Shown piece by piece: positions 49,870 to 59,867 of a stretch of 64,000 bases of DNA (positions within the stretch are counted from its first letter, which is position 1; every line of letters starts with the position of its first letter). The position numbers and the translations under genes were made by a program. The DNA lies in NCBI RefSeq assembly GCF_018982945.1, contig NZ_JABRXE010000005.1:62001-126000 (forward strand). The letters are read 5' to 3'. The notes under the pieces are model-generated. The model did not search any database. It had not been told where the DNA came from and worked only from the letters and a program-made list of their open reading frames with translations. This DNA is from Anaerostipes faecalis. Lineage in GTDB: Bacteria; Bacillota; Clostridia; Lachnospirales; Lachnospiraceae.

Positions 49870-49908
49870 TGATAAATCCTCCGTTTCTTAAAAATTTGTA
49901 TAGAAAAA

Positions 49909-49934
49909 GCGACTGCTCAAATATAAGTAATCGC
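49909..49934 (-). terminator. Weak hairpin between fibre and holin genes
   Basis: Imperfect stem GCGACTGCT / AGTAATCGC followed by TTTTTCTAT on the minus strand, 19 bases past the fibre stop. It may partially terminate before the lysis genes. Confidence 0.45.
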
Positions 49935-49952
49935 CTCATCTAGCAGTAAGTA

Positions 49953-51908
49953 TTAAGCCGTTCTTTTCCACATATAGCAGGTAACATACGGCTGAATGTT
50001 ATTATGACGATTGGAAGCATTGGAAGCTGAGATTGAATGCGTGTGGGATGCACTTTGATTTCCAGTTTTCCAAGTTGAAGTTGCTCCTCCGGATGCAGTT
50101 CTTCTTACAAAAGCACCTCTTCCGCTTGGATCTGAGCCACTTGCTGCTGCACCGCTGTCGGCATTATATGTAAGAGAATGCGTATGAGAAGCACTCTGGT
50201 TTCCTGTTTGCACAGCCTTTTGTCCACTCTCTGCCCCGGTCAAAAGATGCGTATACTCTCCGCCCGTTTGATTTGCTGCAGAAAAGTCCACGGACGTATT
50301 GTTGCTGTCGGTACCTGTTCCAACACCGACAGGCACTCTTCCTTCTCCCCAGGATACCCAAATTCCACCCATGATGTTTGTTGGATTTGCAGAACTGGTA
50401 CTCATATAGATGCTGCCAATCGGATACAAAAGATCCAGTAAAAGAGCAGGAAGCTTTCCTTTAGGACAAAGCATATTCACTAGATTGTTTTGAATCTGCT
50501 CCATCATATCTCGTACTTCCAATACCGTTCCATCATCCAGCACACAGGATAATTTCTTTCTAAAAACAGCATTGAAGTTGCAGTCCAGCGTATCTGCAAG
50601 AGTCGCTTTTTGTCCAAACGCAACACCTCTTCCCCCATGCAGAAAGTGCATAAGATACACCGCTGTTGAAACAAAGTCCGAATAAGTCACGGTATTAAAT
50701 TCATCCGATAATGTATAAAGAACATCATAACTGTACTCCGGATCCAGATCATTGTTTGCACATACATTGGAGCCAGGGTTTATCTGCACTTCATTTCCAT
50801 AATTCTTAAGATCTGTTCTCTTGTATTTTACAGTGAGAGTAAGTGCATTTTTCCCAAAGCAGGAAGAAAATACGGCAGAAGTCGTACTTAAGAAGTACGT
50901 TCCATCATTATCCGTTTCGCCCGATGCATTGCACCGTTCGCTCTTTATACTTGATAATTTAGGAGATGCATATGACACAATGGAAACAACGGCACTCTTG
51001 TTTACCGTCCTGTTTCTGCTGTCCGTCACTGTAATCATAATGCTCACTTCTCCGCTTTGTGAGATATGATCCATTTCCGGTAGTTCCGGATAATCTGTTG
51101 CCCGGATTCTGCTGTCTGCTGTCATTTTCACTTTTTTAATTTCCGAACCATATGCCCCTGCGCAGCTAATTGATTTCAGTTTAATCCCGCTTTGTCCCTG
51201 TACATAAATTCCCCACGAAGAAGGAACTACAGAATCATCCACATCTGAAAACGTTACGGACGAAATACTGGGAATTACAGTGTCCGGAACAGATACCGTA
51301 AGATTAGCTGTAAATGTCTTGTACACTTTTCCTCCAAACAAAACCTGTCCGGTAATACTTGCAGCTCCAGTGATATCATCCGTCACTGCATTACACCAAC
51401 TGATAGGAATTGCATAAGAAATCAATGATGCGGAGGAGCTTATCGTGTTGCTGTATGATCCTAATTTAAAGGTTGCCTTATAGGCTGCATCCGAAGATGT
51501 GCAGTCAAATTTCACCGAAGACGCTGTGCTTCCATTCATCAAGCCGCCAGACACACGGATGCCGTTCCCGGCTTTTTCAATCTCATAAAACGAAAACACT
51601 TCTTCATATAGCTCCAATCCATCTACAGTGATTTTCAGTGTGAAAAATGGTTTGCTGATCGATAATGTCGAACTGGTCATCTTTGTATACTTCTTAGTTC
51701 CCATAAAATCTTCGCTCTTATTGACGGTCCATGTCGGACTCTGTTTTGCTCCATCCACATAGATTGCCACTCCATTCTTTGAATCCGCACCATATATTGC
51801 GGTCGATGCCTGAAACACAATCGACAGCTTCGTTGTGGCTCCGCTTACCGATCCATTCGCCGTAAGATAATACAGCGACTTTGTCAGTTTTCTAGTTGTT
51901 AAGCTCAT
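49953..51908 (-). CDS. DUF859-type phage tail fibre / minor structural protein
   Basis: A 651-residue structural protein. The first two-thirds are beta-rich repeats of the DUF859 siphovirus minor-structural type (YYLTANGSVSG, FQASTAIYGADSKNGVAIYV, and FLHGGRGVAFGQKA near residue 430). The C-terminus is a receptor-binding-like module with YPIGSIYMSTSSANPTNIMG, GRVPVGVGTG and the final NIQPYVTCYMWKRTA. The 12-residue unit TGNQSASHTHSL/I occurs twice (HTH metal-knot type). It is the most distal tail gene before the lysis module. Confidence 0.87.
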   Translation of the reverse strand: MSLTTRKLTKSLYYLTANGSVSGATTKLSIVFQASTAIYGADSKNGVAIYVDGAKQSPTWTVNKSEDFMGTKKYTKMTSSTLSISKPFFTLKITVDGLELYEEVFSFYEIEKAGNGIRVSGGLMNGSTASSVKFDCTSSDAAYKATFKLGSYSNTISSSASLISYAIPISWCNAVTDDITGAASITGQVLFGGKVYKTFTANLTVSVPDTVIPSISSVTFSDVDDSVVPSSWGIYVQGQSGIKLKSISCAGAYGSEIKKVKMTADSRIRATDYPELPEMDHISQSGEVSIMITVTDSRNRTVNKSAVVSIVSYASPKLSSIKSERCNASGETDNDGTYFLSTTSAVFSSCFGKNALTLTVKYKRTDLKNYGNEVQINPGSNVCANNDLDPEYSYDVLYTLSDEFNTVTYSDFVSTAVYLMHFLHGGRGVAFGQKATLADTLDCNFNAVFRKKLSCVLDDGTVLEVRDMMEQIQNNLVNMLCPKGKLPALLLDLLYPIGSIYMSTSSANPTNIMGGIWVSWGEGRVPVGVGTGTDSNNTSVDFSAANQTGGEYTHLLTGAESGQKAVQTGNQSASHTHSLTYNADSGAAASGSDPSGRGAFVRRTASGGATSTWKTGNQSASHTHSISASNASNRHNNIQPYVTCYMWKRTA

Positions 51909-51922
51909 AGACTATCTCCTTT

Positions 51923-52510
51923 CTATACATTTCTCCATTTGATTCCCATTCCCTGAGGTGTGGAAATAAAATCAAAATATCCACCATCTGATGCGGCTCC
52001 CACACTCAGCTTATCCATTGCTTCGATTGCATTGATGTGCATCTTGTTATACTGAATATAGGCAACCTCCATACCATTCTGTTGAAAGCTCATCTTTTCA
52101 TTATCGATAACAATCGAATACGGTGACTCATCTCCGGCATTTTGCTTTCCAATGCTTAAACCTTTTTCTGTGAACCTCAGATAAATGCTTGTTTCCAATT
52201 TATAATTTTCAAGATTCTGTTCCTGTTTATCTACCGCATCACGAACAGACGAAATAGTGATCTGCATTCCACTTGCATTCTGCTCCACATCTGTTACTCT
52301 TCGTTCCAGTTCTTCTACTGTTGAGCCATCCACCTTCGTCTTAACCATTTCTACGGTGTTGTTTATCCGATCCGATGTTTTCATGATTTCGGCAGATGTC
52401 TGACTGACTTCCTTTGTCAAAACATCTGCCGCATTTTTTAATTCATCGATACTCTCTTCATATCCTGTGAAATTTTGAAAAGTATGTTGGCAGCACGTTA
52501 GTAATGTCAT
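51923..52510 (-). CDS. Phage tail coiled-coil/baseplate protein
   Basis: A 195-residue protein. The first ~110 residues are coiled coil (LKNAADVLTKEVSQTSAEIM, VEELERRVTDVEQNASG). The C-terminal part (LETSIYLRFTEKGLSIGKQN, SYSIVIDNEKMSF-like, VAYIQYNKMHI) resembles the C-terminal domain of siphovirus gp37/gp58-like tail proteins. GGGAGGTG precedes the ATG. It probably bridges baseplate and fibre; the exact role is unknown. Confidence 0.75.
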   Translation of the reverse strand: MTLLTCCQHTFQNFTGYEESIDELKNAADVLTKEVSQTSAEIMKTSDRINNTVEMVKTKVDGSTVEELERRVTDVEQNASGMQITISSVRDAVDKQEQNLENYKLETSIYLRFTEKGLSIGKQNAGDESPYSIVIDNEKMSFQQNGMEVAYIQYNKMHINAIEAMDKLSVGAASDGGYFDFISTPQGMGIKWRNV

Positions 52511-52528
52511 AGTGCATCACCTCCCGTA

Positions 52529-54343
52529 TCAGCTGGACACATCACACTGAAGCGTCATAATACTGTCAATGTCTGCTGCGGATAAATAAATAACCTTGCC
52601 CGCCTTATTAAAAGTCATTTCTTTTCCGTCTTTATCCTGCGCATACCATGTATAAGTAAGGCTTTGTTTTTCCGAAGCACTGATCCATGAAGTTCCGTTA
52701 TATTTCATCAAGGTCACACTTTTTTCTGTGTGATCAATCTTATACCAGAAATCTCCGGACTTTGGTGCAGAAGGTGCAGTTTCACTAATACTTCCAAGAA
52801 GTGAATCTACTTCCTTCTGATTGGTTCTTACAATTACATAAGGAACTACACCGCCTAAATTATTCTTCACCGTATATCCGCCAATGGACAGCATTTCTGA
52901 AACATACGGATCCGACTTATCTTCCACTGTGATAACATCCACATAATTCTTTCCACCGTAGGTCATGGTGCATCGGTAAGACTGAATATTTATAATATCC
53001 GAGCCGGATACCGTAAGCGTTTCGGATGTTTCCCCGCTTATATTTGTCCATGAGCCGCTGGAATATTTCGCCCACTGATATGCTGCTGATGTAATCGCTG
53101 TGGAACCTGCATAGGCGGATGTCGCAAGCAGAATACTGCCCGACTGATTCTGTACGATGGTTCCATTGGGTGCATAAACAGAAAATACTACTGCCGATGC
53201 ACCATTGATTCCCGCTTTGGATTTTGTCCAGGTAAAAACCTTTGTAACTGTCTTTCCGGAGATCGTAAATGTCAGCGTGATATTGCCTGTTAATGCTGCA
53301 TCTGCTCCAAGATTTGAAGATGCTGCTACAGAAAGTTCCAGCTTTCCTGCTGCACTGGCTGTTGCTGCAGTATTGGTCTTAACCGTAATACCAGTAGGAA
53401 GTGTTCCAACAGCACAAGTACAAGCCGACTGCGTAATACCTACATATCCGGTAAAAGGAATTGTAATGGTGCTTGCAGCAGATGTCTTTCCTGCTGAAGT
53501 ACAGGCAATCGTCTGGGTTTCATTCCCAAGAACCACAGAAAGTCCTCCTGTTCCGGCAGATCCCGGATTACCTTTATCTCCTTTGGCTCCATCATAGATT
53601 TTCGTAATCGTGACAGTATCAAACACATCTCTCTCTGAAGTTGTCACTCTGATCTGAGCCACGTTGCTGACGAAAATGCTATGCGCCGGCTTCACCACCA
53701 ATGTTCCTCCTGTAATAGAAGTATTGTCGGAGGTGGTCGGATAATCTGTCCATGCACCGCTGCTGTTTTTATACTGCCATTTGCTAATGGTCACTCCCTG
53801 TACCTGTGCCGTCAGTGCTGCCTGAGAAGCACCCACTAAAGCCTGGGAAGTATCATACTTAAAGACGTAGGTATCACTGCTCACCGTACACAGCTTTGCA
53901 TTAGCTGCATTCTTCACCAAGGTATAGGTAATATCCGCAGTGATATTGATTGTATTCTTGGTTTCAGAATCATAGTAACTGATATAGCAGATGTAGGTAA
54001 TCATTCCTGAACTGGATGATGCCAACTTATTCTGATTGACCGTAAGCACTCCGCTTTTTACAGTCTCACCGGAAGTCAGTGCGGTTTCTGATGCCACACC
54101 ATCTTTTCTTTTCCATGCAATCGTCACTCCTGTTGCAGTCGGAGATACATTGGTCTGATCCAGAAACAGCACAGGTGTCAATACCAGATTTGTACTGTCC
54201 CAGCTTGGTGCATAGGTATGTGGCAGTACGTTGGGATCTTCACTCTGGGTCTTTGGAAGATTGGATGTAATATATGCCGATAATTTTCGCTGATCCGTGA
54301 TGTCCACAAATGTCTGCTGACTGGATGTTAAAATCGTAGCCAT
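52529..54343 (-). CDS. Large phage tail protein with Ig-like and collagen-like segments
   Basis: A 604-residue protein, rich in Ser/Thr and beta-strand, with repeated Ig-like segments (for example VSSDTYVFKYDTSQALVGAS and TYTLVKNAANA). A short collagen-like GAKGDKGNPGSAGTGG lies near residue 265, and a late SIGGYTVKNNLGGVVPYVIV segment. Such proteins form tail tips or receptor-binding appendages. The start MATILTSSQQTFVDITDQRK resembles the start of the next gene (MTLLTCCQHTFQNFTGYEES), suggesting a shared attachment motif to the baseplate. Confidence 0.8.
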   Translation of the reverse strand: MATILTSSQQTFVDITDQRKLSAYITSNLPKTQSEDPNVLPHTYAPSWDSTNLVLTPVLFLDQTNVSPTATGVTIAWKRKDGVASETALTSGETVKSGVLTVNQNKLASSSSGMITYICYISYYDSETKNTINITADITYTLVKNAANAKLCTVSSDTYVFKYDTSQALVGASQAALTAQVQGVTISKWQYKNSSGAWTDYPTTSDNTSITGGTLVVKPAHSIFVSNVAQIRVTTSERDVFDTVTITKIYDGAKGDKGNPGSAGTGGLSVVLGNETQTIACTSAGKTSAASTITIPFTGYVGITQSACTCAVGTLPTGITVKTNTAATASAAGKLELSVAASSNLGADAALTGNITLTFTISGKTVTKVFTWTKSKAGINGASAVVFSVYAPNGTIVQNQSGSILLATSAYAGSTAITSAAYQWAKYSSGSWTNISGETSETLTVSGSDIINIQSYRCTMTYGGKNYVDVITVEDKSDPYVSEMLSIGGYTVKNNLGGVVPYVIVRTNQKEVDSLLGSISETAPSAPKSGDFWYKIDHTEKSVTLMKYNGTSWISASEKQSLTYTWYAQDKDGKEMTFNKAGKVIYLSAADIDSIMTLQCDVSS

Positions 54344-54355
54344 TTAAATTCCTCC

Positions 54356-55813
54356 TTAAAGTTTTATTTCACAATAAAAGGACGCATTGTCTAACACGTC
54401 CTCTGTCGTAATCGTTATTTGTTTCATGCCGATGTGGTTCTTATCCCACTCTTTATCTGCTTCTTCATCCGAAGAGTTTCGATGCCATATAAAGCAGCTT
54501 GCATCTAAAGTATCGGTGATTTCCTTATCCCAGGAATACACCTTGCAGTACATGGTGCTTTTCTGACCTTTATTCTTAAAAATACTGACTCCATCTACAA
54601 TCAATTCCGTCCGATACATTTTCTGTGAATTGATCGTATCAAGATCTCCGGTAATCTTCTCGATTTTCGTGGTCTGGCCGAAAATATCATCTTCCAAAGA
54701 GGAAATGCTACTGCCTTGTTTGGCGGATGCCGATGTAAGCGTTACATTCGTTGCTCCTATCGTGATGGTGTTTCCGGCAGGATTTAAATAGTCTCTTTTT
54801 CTTCCAAGCACAAGATATCTTCCATCAATCCCGTGTGGTTTTGAATAACAGTCCACATACATCCTGGATGTAATATCATCAATTGTACTGTCACTGTCTG
54901 ATTCATCTAAGATTGTCAGTTCCATACTTGTGATACCTTTTGCCAGTTCCTTCACTCTTGCTTTTGCTTTTCTCAAAAGGTTTAACGGCTTGGTGACATC
55001 CTCCCATATTTCAGTTGCCCATATCCATCCGATTTCCTTGACGGCATCCTCATCCGTGACATAATTCAGTCCATGATTTACTTCTGTAATATCAATTCGT
55101 TCATCCAGTTCTGTTACGTTTCCATCTTCATCTTCTTCGGTCTTTTTCGCACCGAATGGAATCAAGGCTGTCACTCTTTCGGTATGGTCCTTGGTTATTT
55201 TTACATCTAGAAGATTTTTCCCGAATTCCACTTTTTGCAGGCTTCTTTCATCAAAATCTTTGAGATAATCCAAAACCCTCTTTGAACCAATATAGCGAAC
55301 CCGAAGATATCCTCCGTGCGTATCAATTAGCTTATTTTTTATGGCATCCATCGTCACAGAATAATCCGAGTTACTGTAAGCAATATAATCGTTATCGTCT
55401 GTCACCGTAATTCTGCCGATTTCAAACTGCTTCTGCTCTTCTACCGATTGATTATGCACATTTACAAATTGCTCAAATAATCCTCTTAATGTCCCCTTAT
55501 ATTCAAAGGGTGGCTGCATGGTATCTTTCAGATAAGCCAAACAGGATTCACAGGTCCAAGTATGGGTGTTGTAAAAATCGGATCCATCATCCAGTGCTCT
55601 TCCTTCAAATACCACTTCATCATCCCTTCTACACTGAATTACTGATGCCATTGGCCGAATAAAATCGATGTAGGGATGATTATATGGTGCAGACAAGGTA
55701 AAGCTGTCGATGTTTTCTGCGTCCTCACTTACGGTTGCCTCTGTAATAGCAAGCTTCGATAAATGGGGATGGTAAAAAATCTGACCATCCACATATACTC
55801 TAAAGATACTCAT
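54356..55813 (-). CDS. Phage tail-associated baseplate protein (prophage endopeptidase tail family)
   Basis: A 485-residue baseplate hub protein of the Tal/prophage_tail family. It starts SIFRVYVDGQIFYHPHL, continues ATVSEDAENIDSFTLSAPYNHP, and has KNKLIDTHGGYLRVRY and LLDVKITKDHTERVTALIPFG, the signatures of this group. No separate peptidase domain is clear. The start is ATG at 55813 (GGGAGGG eight bases upstream), overlapping the distal tail stop as ATGA; a 55819 ATG touches the ribosome binding site. Confidence 0.88.
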   Translation of the reverse strand: MSIFRVYVDGQIFYHPHLSKLAITEATVSEDAENIDSFTLSAPYNHPYIDFIRPMASVIQCRRDDEVVFEGRALDDGSDFYNTHTWTCESCLAYLKDTMQPPFEYKGTLRGLFEQFVNVHNQSVEEQKQFEIGRITVTDDNDYIAYSNSDYSVTMDAIKNKLIDTHGGYLRVRYIGSKRVLDYLKDFDERSLQKVEFGKNLLDVKITKDHTERVTALIPFGAKKTEEDEDGNVTELDERIDITEVNHGLNYVTDEDAVKEIGWIWATEIWEDVTKPLNLLRKAKARVKELAKGITSMELTILDESDSDSTIDDITSRMYVDCYSKPHGIDGRYLVLGRKRDYLNPAGNTITIGATNVTLTSASAKQGSSISSLEDDIFGQTTKIEKITGDLDTINSQKMYRTELIVDGVSIFKNKGQKSTMYCKVYSWDKEITDTLDASCFIWHRNSSDEEADKEWDKNHIGMKQITITTEDVLDNASFYCEIKL

Positions 55814-56460
55814 AGGCATCCCTCCCGGTAACGGAAAGTAGTACTTCCATCACTCTCGATTTTGATGCTGTTATCTCCAAAGCTAAGCTGCAGCTCTGGA
55901 ATTTCCCATGTGCCACTGCTCAGTGTTCTGCGGAAAGTATCTGTTCCAATTTTCCAAGACATCGTGGTTTCCGCAGTCGTTATAACCGTAGGAACTACCG
56001 GCATATAATCACTTACAAGCACTGCCGTTCCACTTCCGGTAAAAACAACCTGTGTCTCTTCCACATGATACCTGTAGGAATCTGCATCACTGCTTTCCAT
56101 AACAAGCTGACCCTTTCCGGTAAGTGGATCATAGGAAGAACTCATCTCAATCGTTCCAAGAACATATAGATTGGGTTCTTCACTGCAGATGATTTGGCAC
56201 AGCCTTCCGGCATAACGATTGCTCACAATGGAAACCAGCTCATCAAACTGTACTCTTGTTCCCAGCATGGAAAACGTCAATGTAAATGCTCTCGGTTCAA
56301 AAGATATACGGCCAAGCGCCTCGTTAAACCGTACCGGAGAATTTCGTCCCGGCACGGTAACGGTTTCTGCCTGGGACTTCGGTACAGGAAAATCAACGGT
56401 TTCTCTTATCCATCCAAGCTTAAGCATGGAAGTGTCGTTGATCAAAATGTCTGGTATCAT
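55810..56460 (-). CDS. Distal tail protein (Dit/Sipho_tail family)
   Basis: A 216-residue protein. SMLKLGWIRETVDFPVPKSQAETVTV opens the fold, PVRFNEALGRISFEPRAFTLTF is the conserved Sipho_tail core, and VVPTVITTAETTMSWKIGTD leads to the C-terminal galectin-like part ending SDGSTTFRYREGCL. It forms the ring joining tail tube and baseplate. The ATG overlaps the tape-measure stop by four bases. Confidence 0.85.
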   Translation of the reverse strand: MIPDILINDTSMLKLGWIRETVDFPVPKSQAETVTVPGRNSPVRFNEALGRISFEPRAFTLTFSMLGTRVQFDELVSIVSNRYAGRLCQIICSEEPNLYVLGTIEMSSSYDPLTGKGQLVMESSDADSYRYHVEETQVVFTGSGTAVLVSDYMPVVPTVITTAETTMSWKIGTDTFRRTLSSGTWEIPELQLSFGDNSIKIESDGSTTFRYREGCL

Positions 56461-59400
56461 AGTGCAAGCCTCCTTGTTATTTTCTGCTGTTTTCCAAGGC
56501 CATTATCGATTGCCGGAAGTAGATGTCCCACCAGTGTTCCATCCTCCAAATAGATTCCCTTCGAACTATTGTCCGCAATAACAGCCAGGTACTTTTCCAT
56601 ACCGCTCATATCCAGCTTGCTGTCAATCATCGCTTCCAGCTGCTTATAGAACGCAGAAAGCGGCAAGATGGCCTCTGCACCCGACTCTCCTCCTACCATC
56701 AATGAAGATCCATTCATACCAAATGCGGTAGGCTTGGTCATGATACCTCCATCCTTATACCAATCGATAGAAAGGTGTGGAACAGATGGCGGTGCAATGG
56801 AAAGACTGCCCGTTACTCTAAAGTGCGGGAGTTTGATATGAGGGAGTGAAATCTTCATGCCAGAGAAAAATCCCTTGATGGCATCGACCACGCCTTTGAC
56901 CTTATTCTTTGCCGCCTCAATTGGTGTAATGATTGCAGACTTTATTCCGTTCCAGACCGAAGTTGCGGTACTCTTGATGCTGTTAAATACAGAAGATACC
57001 GTACTCTTCACCGCATTGAATACCGTACTGACGGTGTTCTTGATAGCATTCACCGGAGTGGTAACGGCCGTCTTTACCCCATTCCATACTGTAGCAGCTG
57101 TGTTTTTAATGGCATTAAATACTGTAGTTACAACGTTTTTGATAGCGTTCACCACTGTTGTAACAACCTGCTTTATTGCATTCCAGACCGTAGTAAATAC
57201 CGTTTTAATACCATTCATTACTGTGCTGATAACAGAAGAAACGGCATTGATAACGGTAGTCACCTTTTCTTTTATCGCATTCCAGACGGTAATAATAACG
57301 CTCTTGCAGTTTTCCCAAATAAATCGAAATGGCACTGTGATGATGTCAAATGCAGCCTGAAAGAAAGATGCAATGAACATCACGGCAGTTGTGACAACAT
57401 TCTTGATACCGTCCCAGATTCCCGAAAAGAAGGAAGCGATACCATTCCACAGATTCACAAAGAAACTCTTGATACCAGACCAAGCCTCATTCCAACTTGT
57501 GCCAAACCATCCAAGCACCACATTGGCAGCGTTCTGAATGACGTTCATATAGTTTGTAAATGTATTCTTAATGAAATCCCAAACAGAGCCAAAGATGCCT
57601 TTGACACCCTCCCACACCTGAGACCAGTTTCCGGTAAAGATGCCGATAAACACATCGAGGATTCCTGTGATAACTCCAAGTGCTCCCTCCAGAATATTAG
57701 CAATTTGCGTAAATACTCCTTCAAATACCGGAGCCAGGAAACTACATAATGCATTCCAGATGGCAGATACCACTTCTTTGAAGTTCTGAAAATCGAAGCC
57801 CAGTGCGTTCAGTCTTTCGGTAATACCTTGTGCAAAGCTGCTGAAAATTTCTTTGATCCGATTCCAAATCCCAATGATGTTGTCTCTAAATTTCTCATTT
57901 GTGTTCCACAAATGAACAAATGCAGCTACTAAAGCTCCGATGACTGCCACCACTGCGACAACTGGAGCGGAAATGCCACCAATGGCTGCACCGACCTTTC
58001 CCATTACACCGGACACTCCTCCTGCATTCGCAACAAGACTTGTGATCTTAAGGCCGAGCTTACTGAACGCTTGCATAGCCACACCCACTTTTGATATGAC
58101 CGTGCCAAGGATCACAAGGAATGGACCTAAAGCCGCAACAAAAAGTCCGACCTTTACAATGACCTGTCTTGTACCTTCATCAAGATTATTCAGCCAATCT
58201 ACAAAAGACTGAATCTTAGAAACAATATTTTTTACCATCGGCATCAGTGTTTCACCGATGGAAATAGCAAATCCCTCCACTGCAGATTTCAAAATGGTAA
58301 GCTGCCCCTTTAAGTTATCAAGCTGGGTATCCGCCATCTTCTGTGCTGCTCCGCCACTGTTTTCAATAGCTGTCTGAAGATCCGTCCAGGTATCTCCGGT
58401 ATTGGCAAGCAGTGCATTCACCGATGCAAGATCTGTTTTGTTAAAAATAGTTGCTATGATGTTCGCCTTTTCTGCCGAAGTCATACCGTCCATTGATTTA
58501 TTCAGGTCACCCAAAATATCATTTAACGAACGCATATTGCCTTCAGAGTCATAAGTCTTAACCCCAAGCTTTTCCATTGTTTTGGCTGCACCATCTGTTG
58601 GATTCTGCAAAGACAGAATAACATTTCGAAGATGCGTACCGCCTTCTGCACCTTTGATACCGTTGTTGGCCAAGATACCCAGTGCCGTATTAAGTTCAGC
58701 GGTTCCTCCTTTGACAGACTTTGCTGTTGCACCGATAGTAAGGATTCCTTCGCCAAGCTGACCTACCGATGTGTTTGTACTGGATGCGGTTTTTGCCATC
58801 TGATCCACCATCTTATCGGCATCCTTGGTTTTTAGTCCAAGTGCAGACATGGCATCCGTTACCATGTCGGATGCAGATGCCAAATCGATATTGCCTGCGG
58901 CCGCTAAGTTCAGAACGGTTGGCAGGGTATCGCACATTTCCTGCGTATCATATCCGGCAAGAGCCAGGTAATTAAGAGCTTCCGCACACTCACTTGCAGA
59001 ATAGGCAGTCTTGGCACCCATCGTCTTTGCCAGTTCAGATAAGGTATCCATTGTGTTGACAGACTGACCGTTCACCTTGGACATGGAATTCTTTGTAATT
59101 CCCATTGTTGCCTGTACCTGGCTCATGGAAGATTCAAAGTCCGCTGCTGTCTTTACGGCAGCACCGCCCATCGCAGTAACGGCCGCTGATGCAACAGACA
59201 CTTTCTTTCCGGCGTTTGCAATGCTGTCTCCGGCATTTTCTAATTTTCCGCCAACCTCACCAATCTTTGTCAGTGTCTGATTTGTCTTGGATGCCTGAGA
59301 TTCAAGCCTTTTAAGTTCTGCCTCTGTTGCGGCAATTTCCCTTTGAAGTGCATCATACTGCTCCTGTGAAATCTCACCCTTCTGCAGCTGTTCATTTGCC

Positions 59401-59642
59401 TGCTGTGCCGCCGTCTTCAAGGTGGTCAGTTTCTCTTTTGTTTCTCCAATTGCCTGTGTCAGAAGTTTCTGTTTCTGAGCAAGCAGATTTGTATTGGTCG
59501 AATCCAGTTTTAGAAGTCTTTCTACATCCTTTAATGCAGACTGCGTATTTTTAATCTGACCGTTAACTCCTTTAAGAGCTGTCTGCAGCTTGGTAGTATC
59601 ACCGCCAATTTCGACAGTGATACCTTTGATTCTGTTTGCCAT
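56457..59642 (-). CDS. Tail tape measure protein (TP901 family)
   Basis: A 1061-residue protein that sets tail length. The N-terminus is coiled coil (LKGVNGQIKNTQSALKDVER, LKTAAQQANEQLQKGE). The TP901 core has AADFESSMSQVQATMGI, EALNYLALAGYDTQEM and NNGIKGAEGGTHLRNVILSL. A membrane-like region follows (VVAVVAVIGALVAAFVHLW), then about a dozen 11-residue hydrophobic repeats of the type VWNAIKxxVTTVVNAIK (residues about 790-960). A C-terminal MVGGESGAEAILPL motif ends the fold. GAAGGAGG before ATG. Confidence 0.95.
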   Translation of the reverse strand: MANRIKGITVEIGGDTTKLQTALKGVNGQIKNTQSALKDVERLLKLDSTNTNLLAQKQKLLTQAIGETKEKLTTLKTAAQQANEQLQKGEISQEQYDALQREIAATEAELKRLESQASKTNQTLTKIGEVGGKLENAGDSIANAGKKVSVASAAVTAMGGAAVKTAADFESSMSQVQATMGITKNSMSKVNGQSVNTMDTLSELAKTMGAKTAYSASECAEALNYLALAGYDTQEMCDTLPTVLNLAAAGNIDLASASDMVTDAMSALGLKTKDADKMVDQMAKTASSTNTSVGQLGEGILTIGATAKSVKGGTAELNTALGILANNGIKGAEGGTHLRNVILSLQNPTDGAAKTMEKLGVKTYDSEGNMRSLNDILGDLNKSMDGMTSAEKANIIATIFNKTDLASVNALLANTGDTWTDLQTAIENSGGAAQKMADTQLDNLKGQLTILKSAVEGFAISIGETLMPMVKNIVSKIQSFVDWLNNLDEGTRQVIVKVGLFVAALGPFLVILGTVISKVGVAMQAFSKLGLKITSLVANAGGVSGVMGKVGAAIGGISAPVVAVVAVIGALVAAFVHLWNTNEKFRDNIIGIWNRIKEIFSSFAQGITERLNALGFDFQNFKEVVSAIWNALCSFLAPVFEGVFTQIANILEGALGVITGILDVFIGIFTGNWSQVWEGVKGIFGSVWDFIKNTFTNYMNVIQNAANVVLGWFGTSWNEAWSGIKSFFVNLWNGIASFFSGIWDGIKNVVTTAVMFIASFFQAAFDIITVPFRFIWENCKSVIITVWNAIKEKVTTVINAVSSVISTVMNGIKTVFTTVWNAIKQVVTTVVNAIKNVVTTVFNAIKNTAATVWNGVKTAVTTPVNAIKNTVSTVFNAVKSTVSSVFNSIKSTATSVWNGIKSAIITPIEAAKNKVKGVVDAIKGFFSGMKISLPHIKLPHFRVTGSLSIAPPSVPHLSIDWYKDGGIMTKPTAFGMNGSSLMVGGESGAEAILPLSAFYKQLEAMIDSKLDMSGMEKYLAVIADNSSKGIYLEDGTLVGHLLPAIDNGLGKQQKITRRLAL

Positions 59643-59702
59643 TGGCGTCTACCTCCTTCAAAAATTGCATAAAAAAAGCCCGGCATCTTCCGAGCATAAT
59701 CG

Positions 59703-59867
59703 TTAGAACTTATCAAAATCCTCCTGCGTTGCTAAGCTGTCATATTTTACAGAATCGTTTCCTTTCTCCGTCCAGATATCCATTACCATACCAATGGTCA
59801 GATAATCCAAGTCTTGGATGGAAAGACCGATTTCTAAGCAACGCAAAAGGAACAAGGGTGTTGTCAT
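59703..59867 (-). CDS. Tail assembly chaperone, C-terminal (T) part produced by -1 frameshift
   Basis: A 54-codon frame overlapping the end of the chaperone gene (its ATG is in the ATGA that ends the upstream frame) and reading TPLFLLRCLEIGLSIQDLDY then IGMVMDIWTEKGNDSVKY. This matches the short T-like proteins that precede the tape measure gene in siphoviruses. The slippery heptamer in the upstream gene shifts ribosomes into exactly this frame, so most product is probably a G-T fusion of about 176 residues running 60238 to 59703. No good ribosome binding site of its own. Confidence 0.8.
   Translation of the reverse strand: MTTPLFLLRCLEIGLSIQDLDYLTIGMVMDIWTEKGNDSVKYDSLATQEDFDKF

Noticed and set aside
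56857-57360. Plus-strand 167-codon frame with repetitive hydrophobic sequence
   Set aside because: Antisense shadow of the 11-residue repeats in the tape measure gene.
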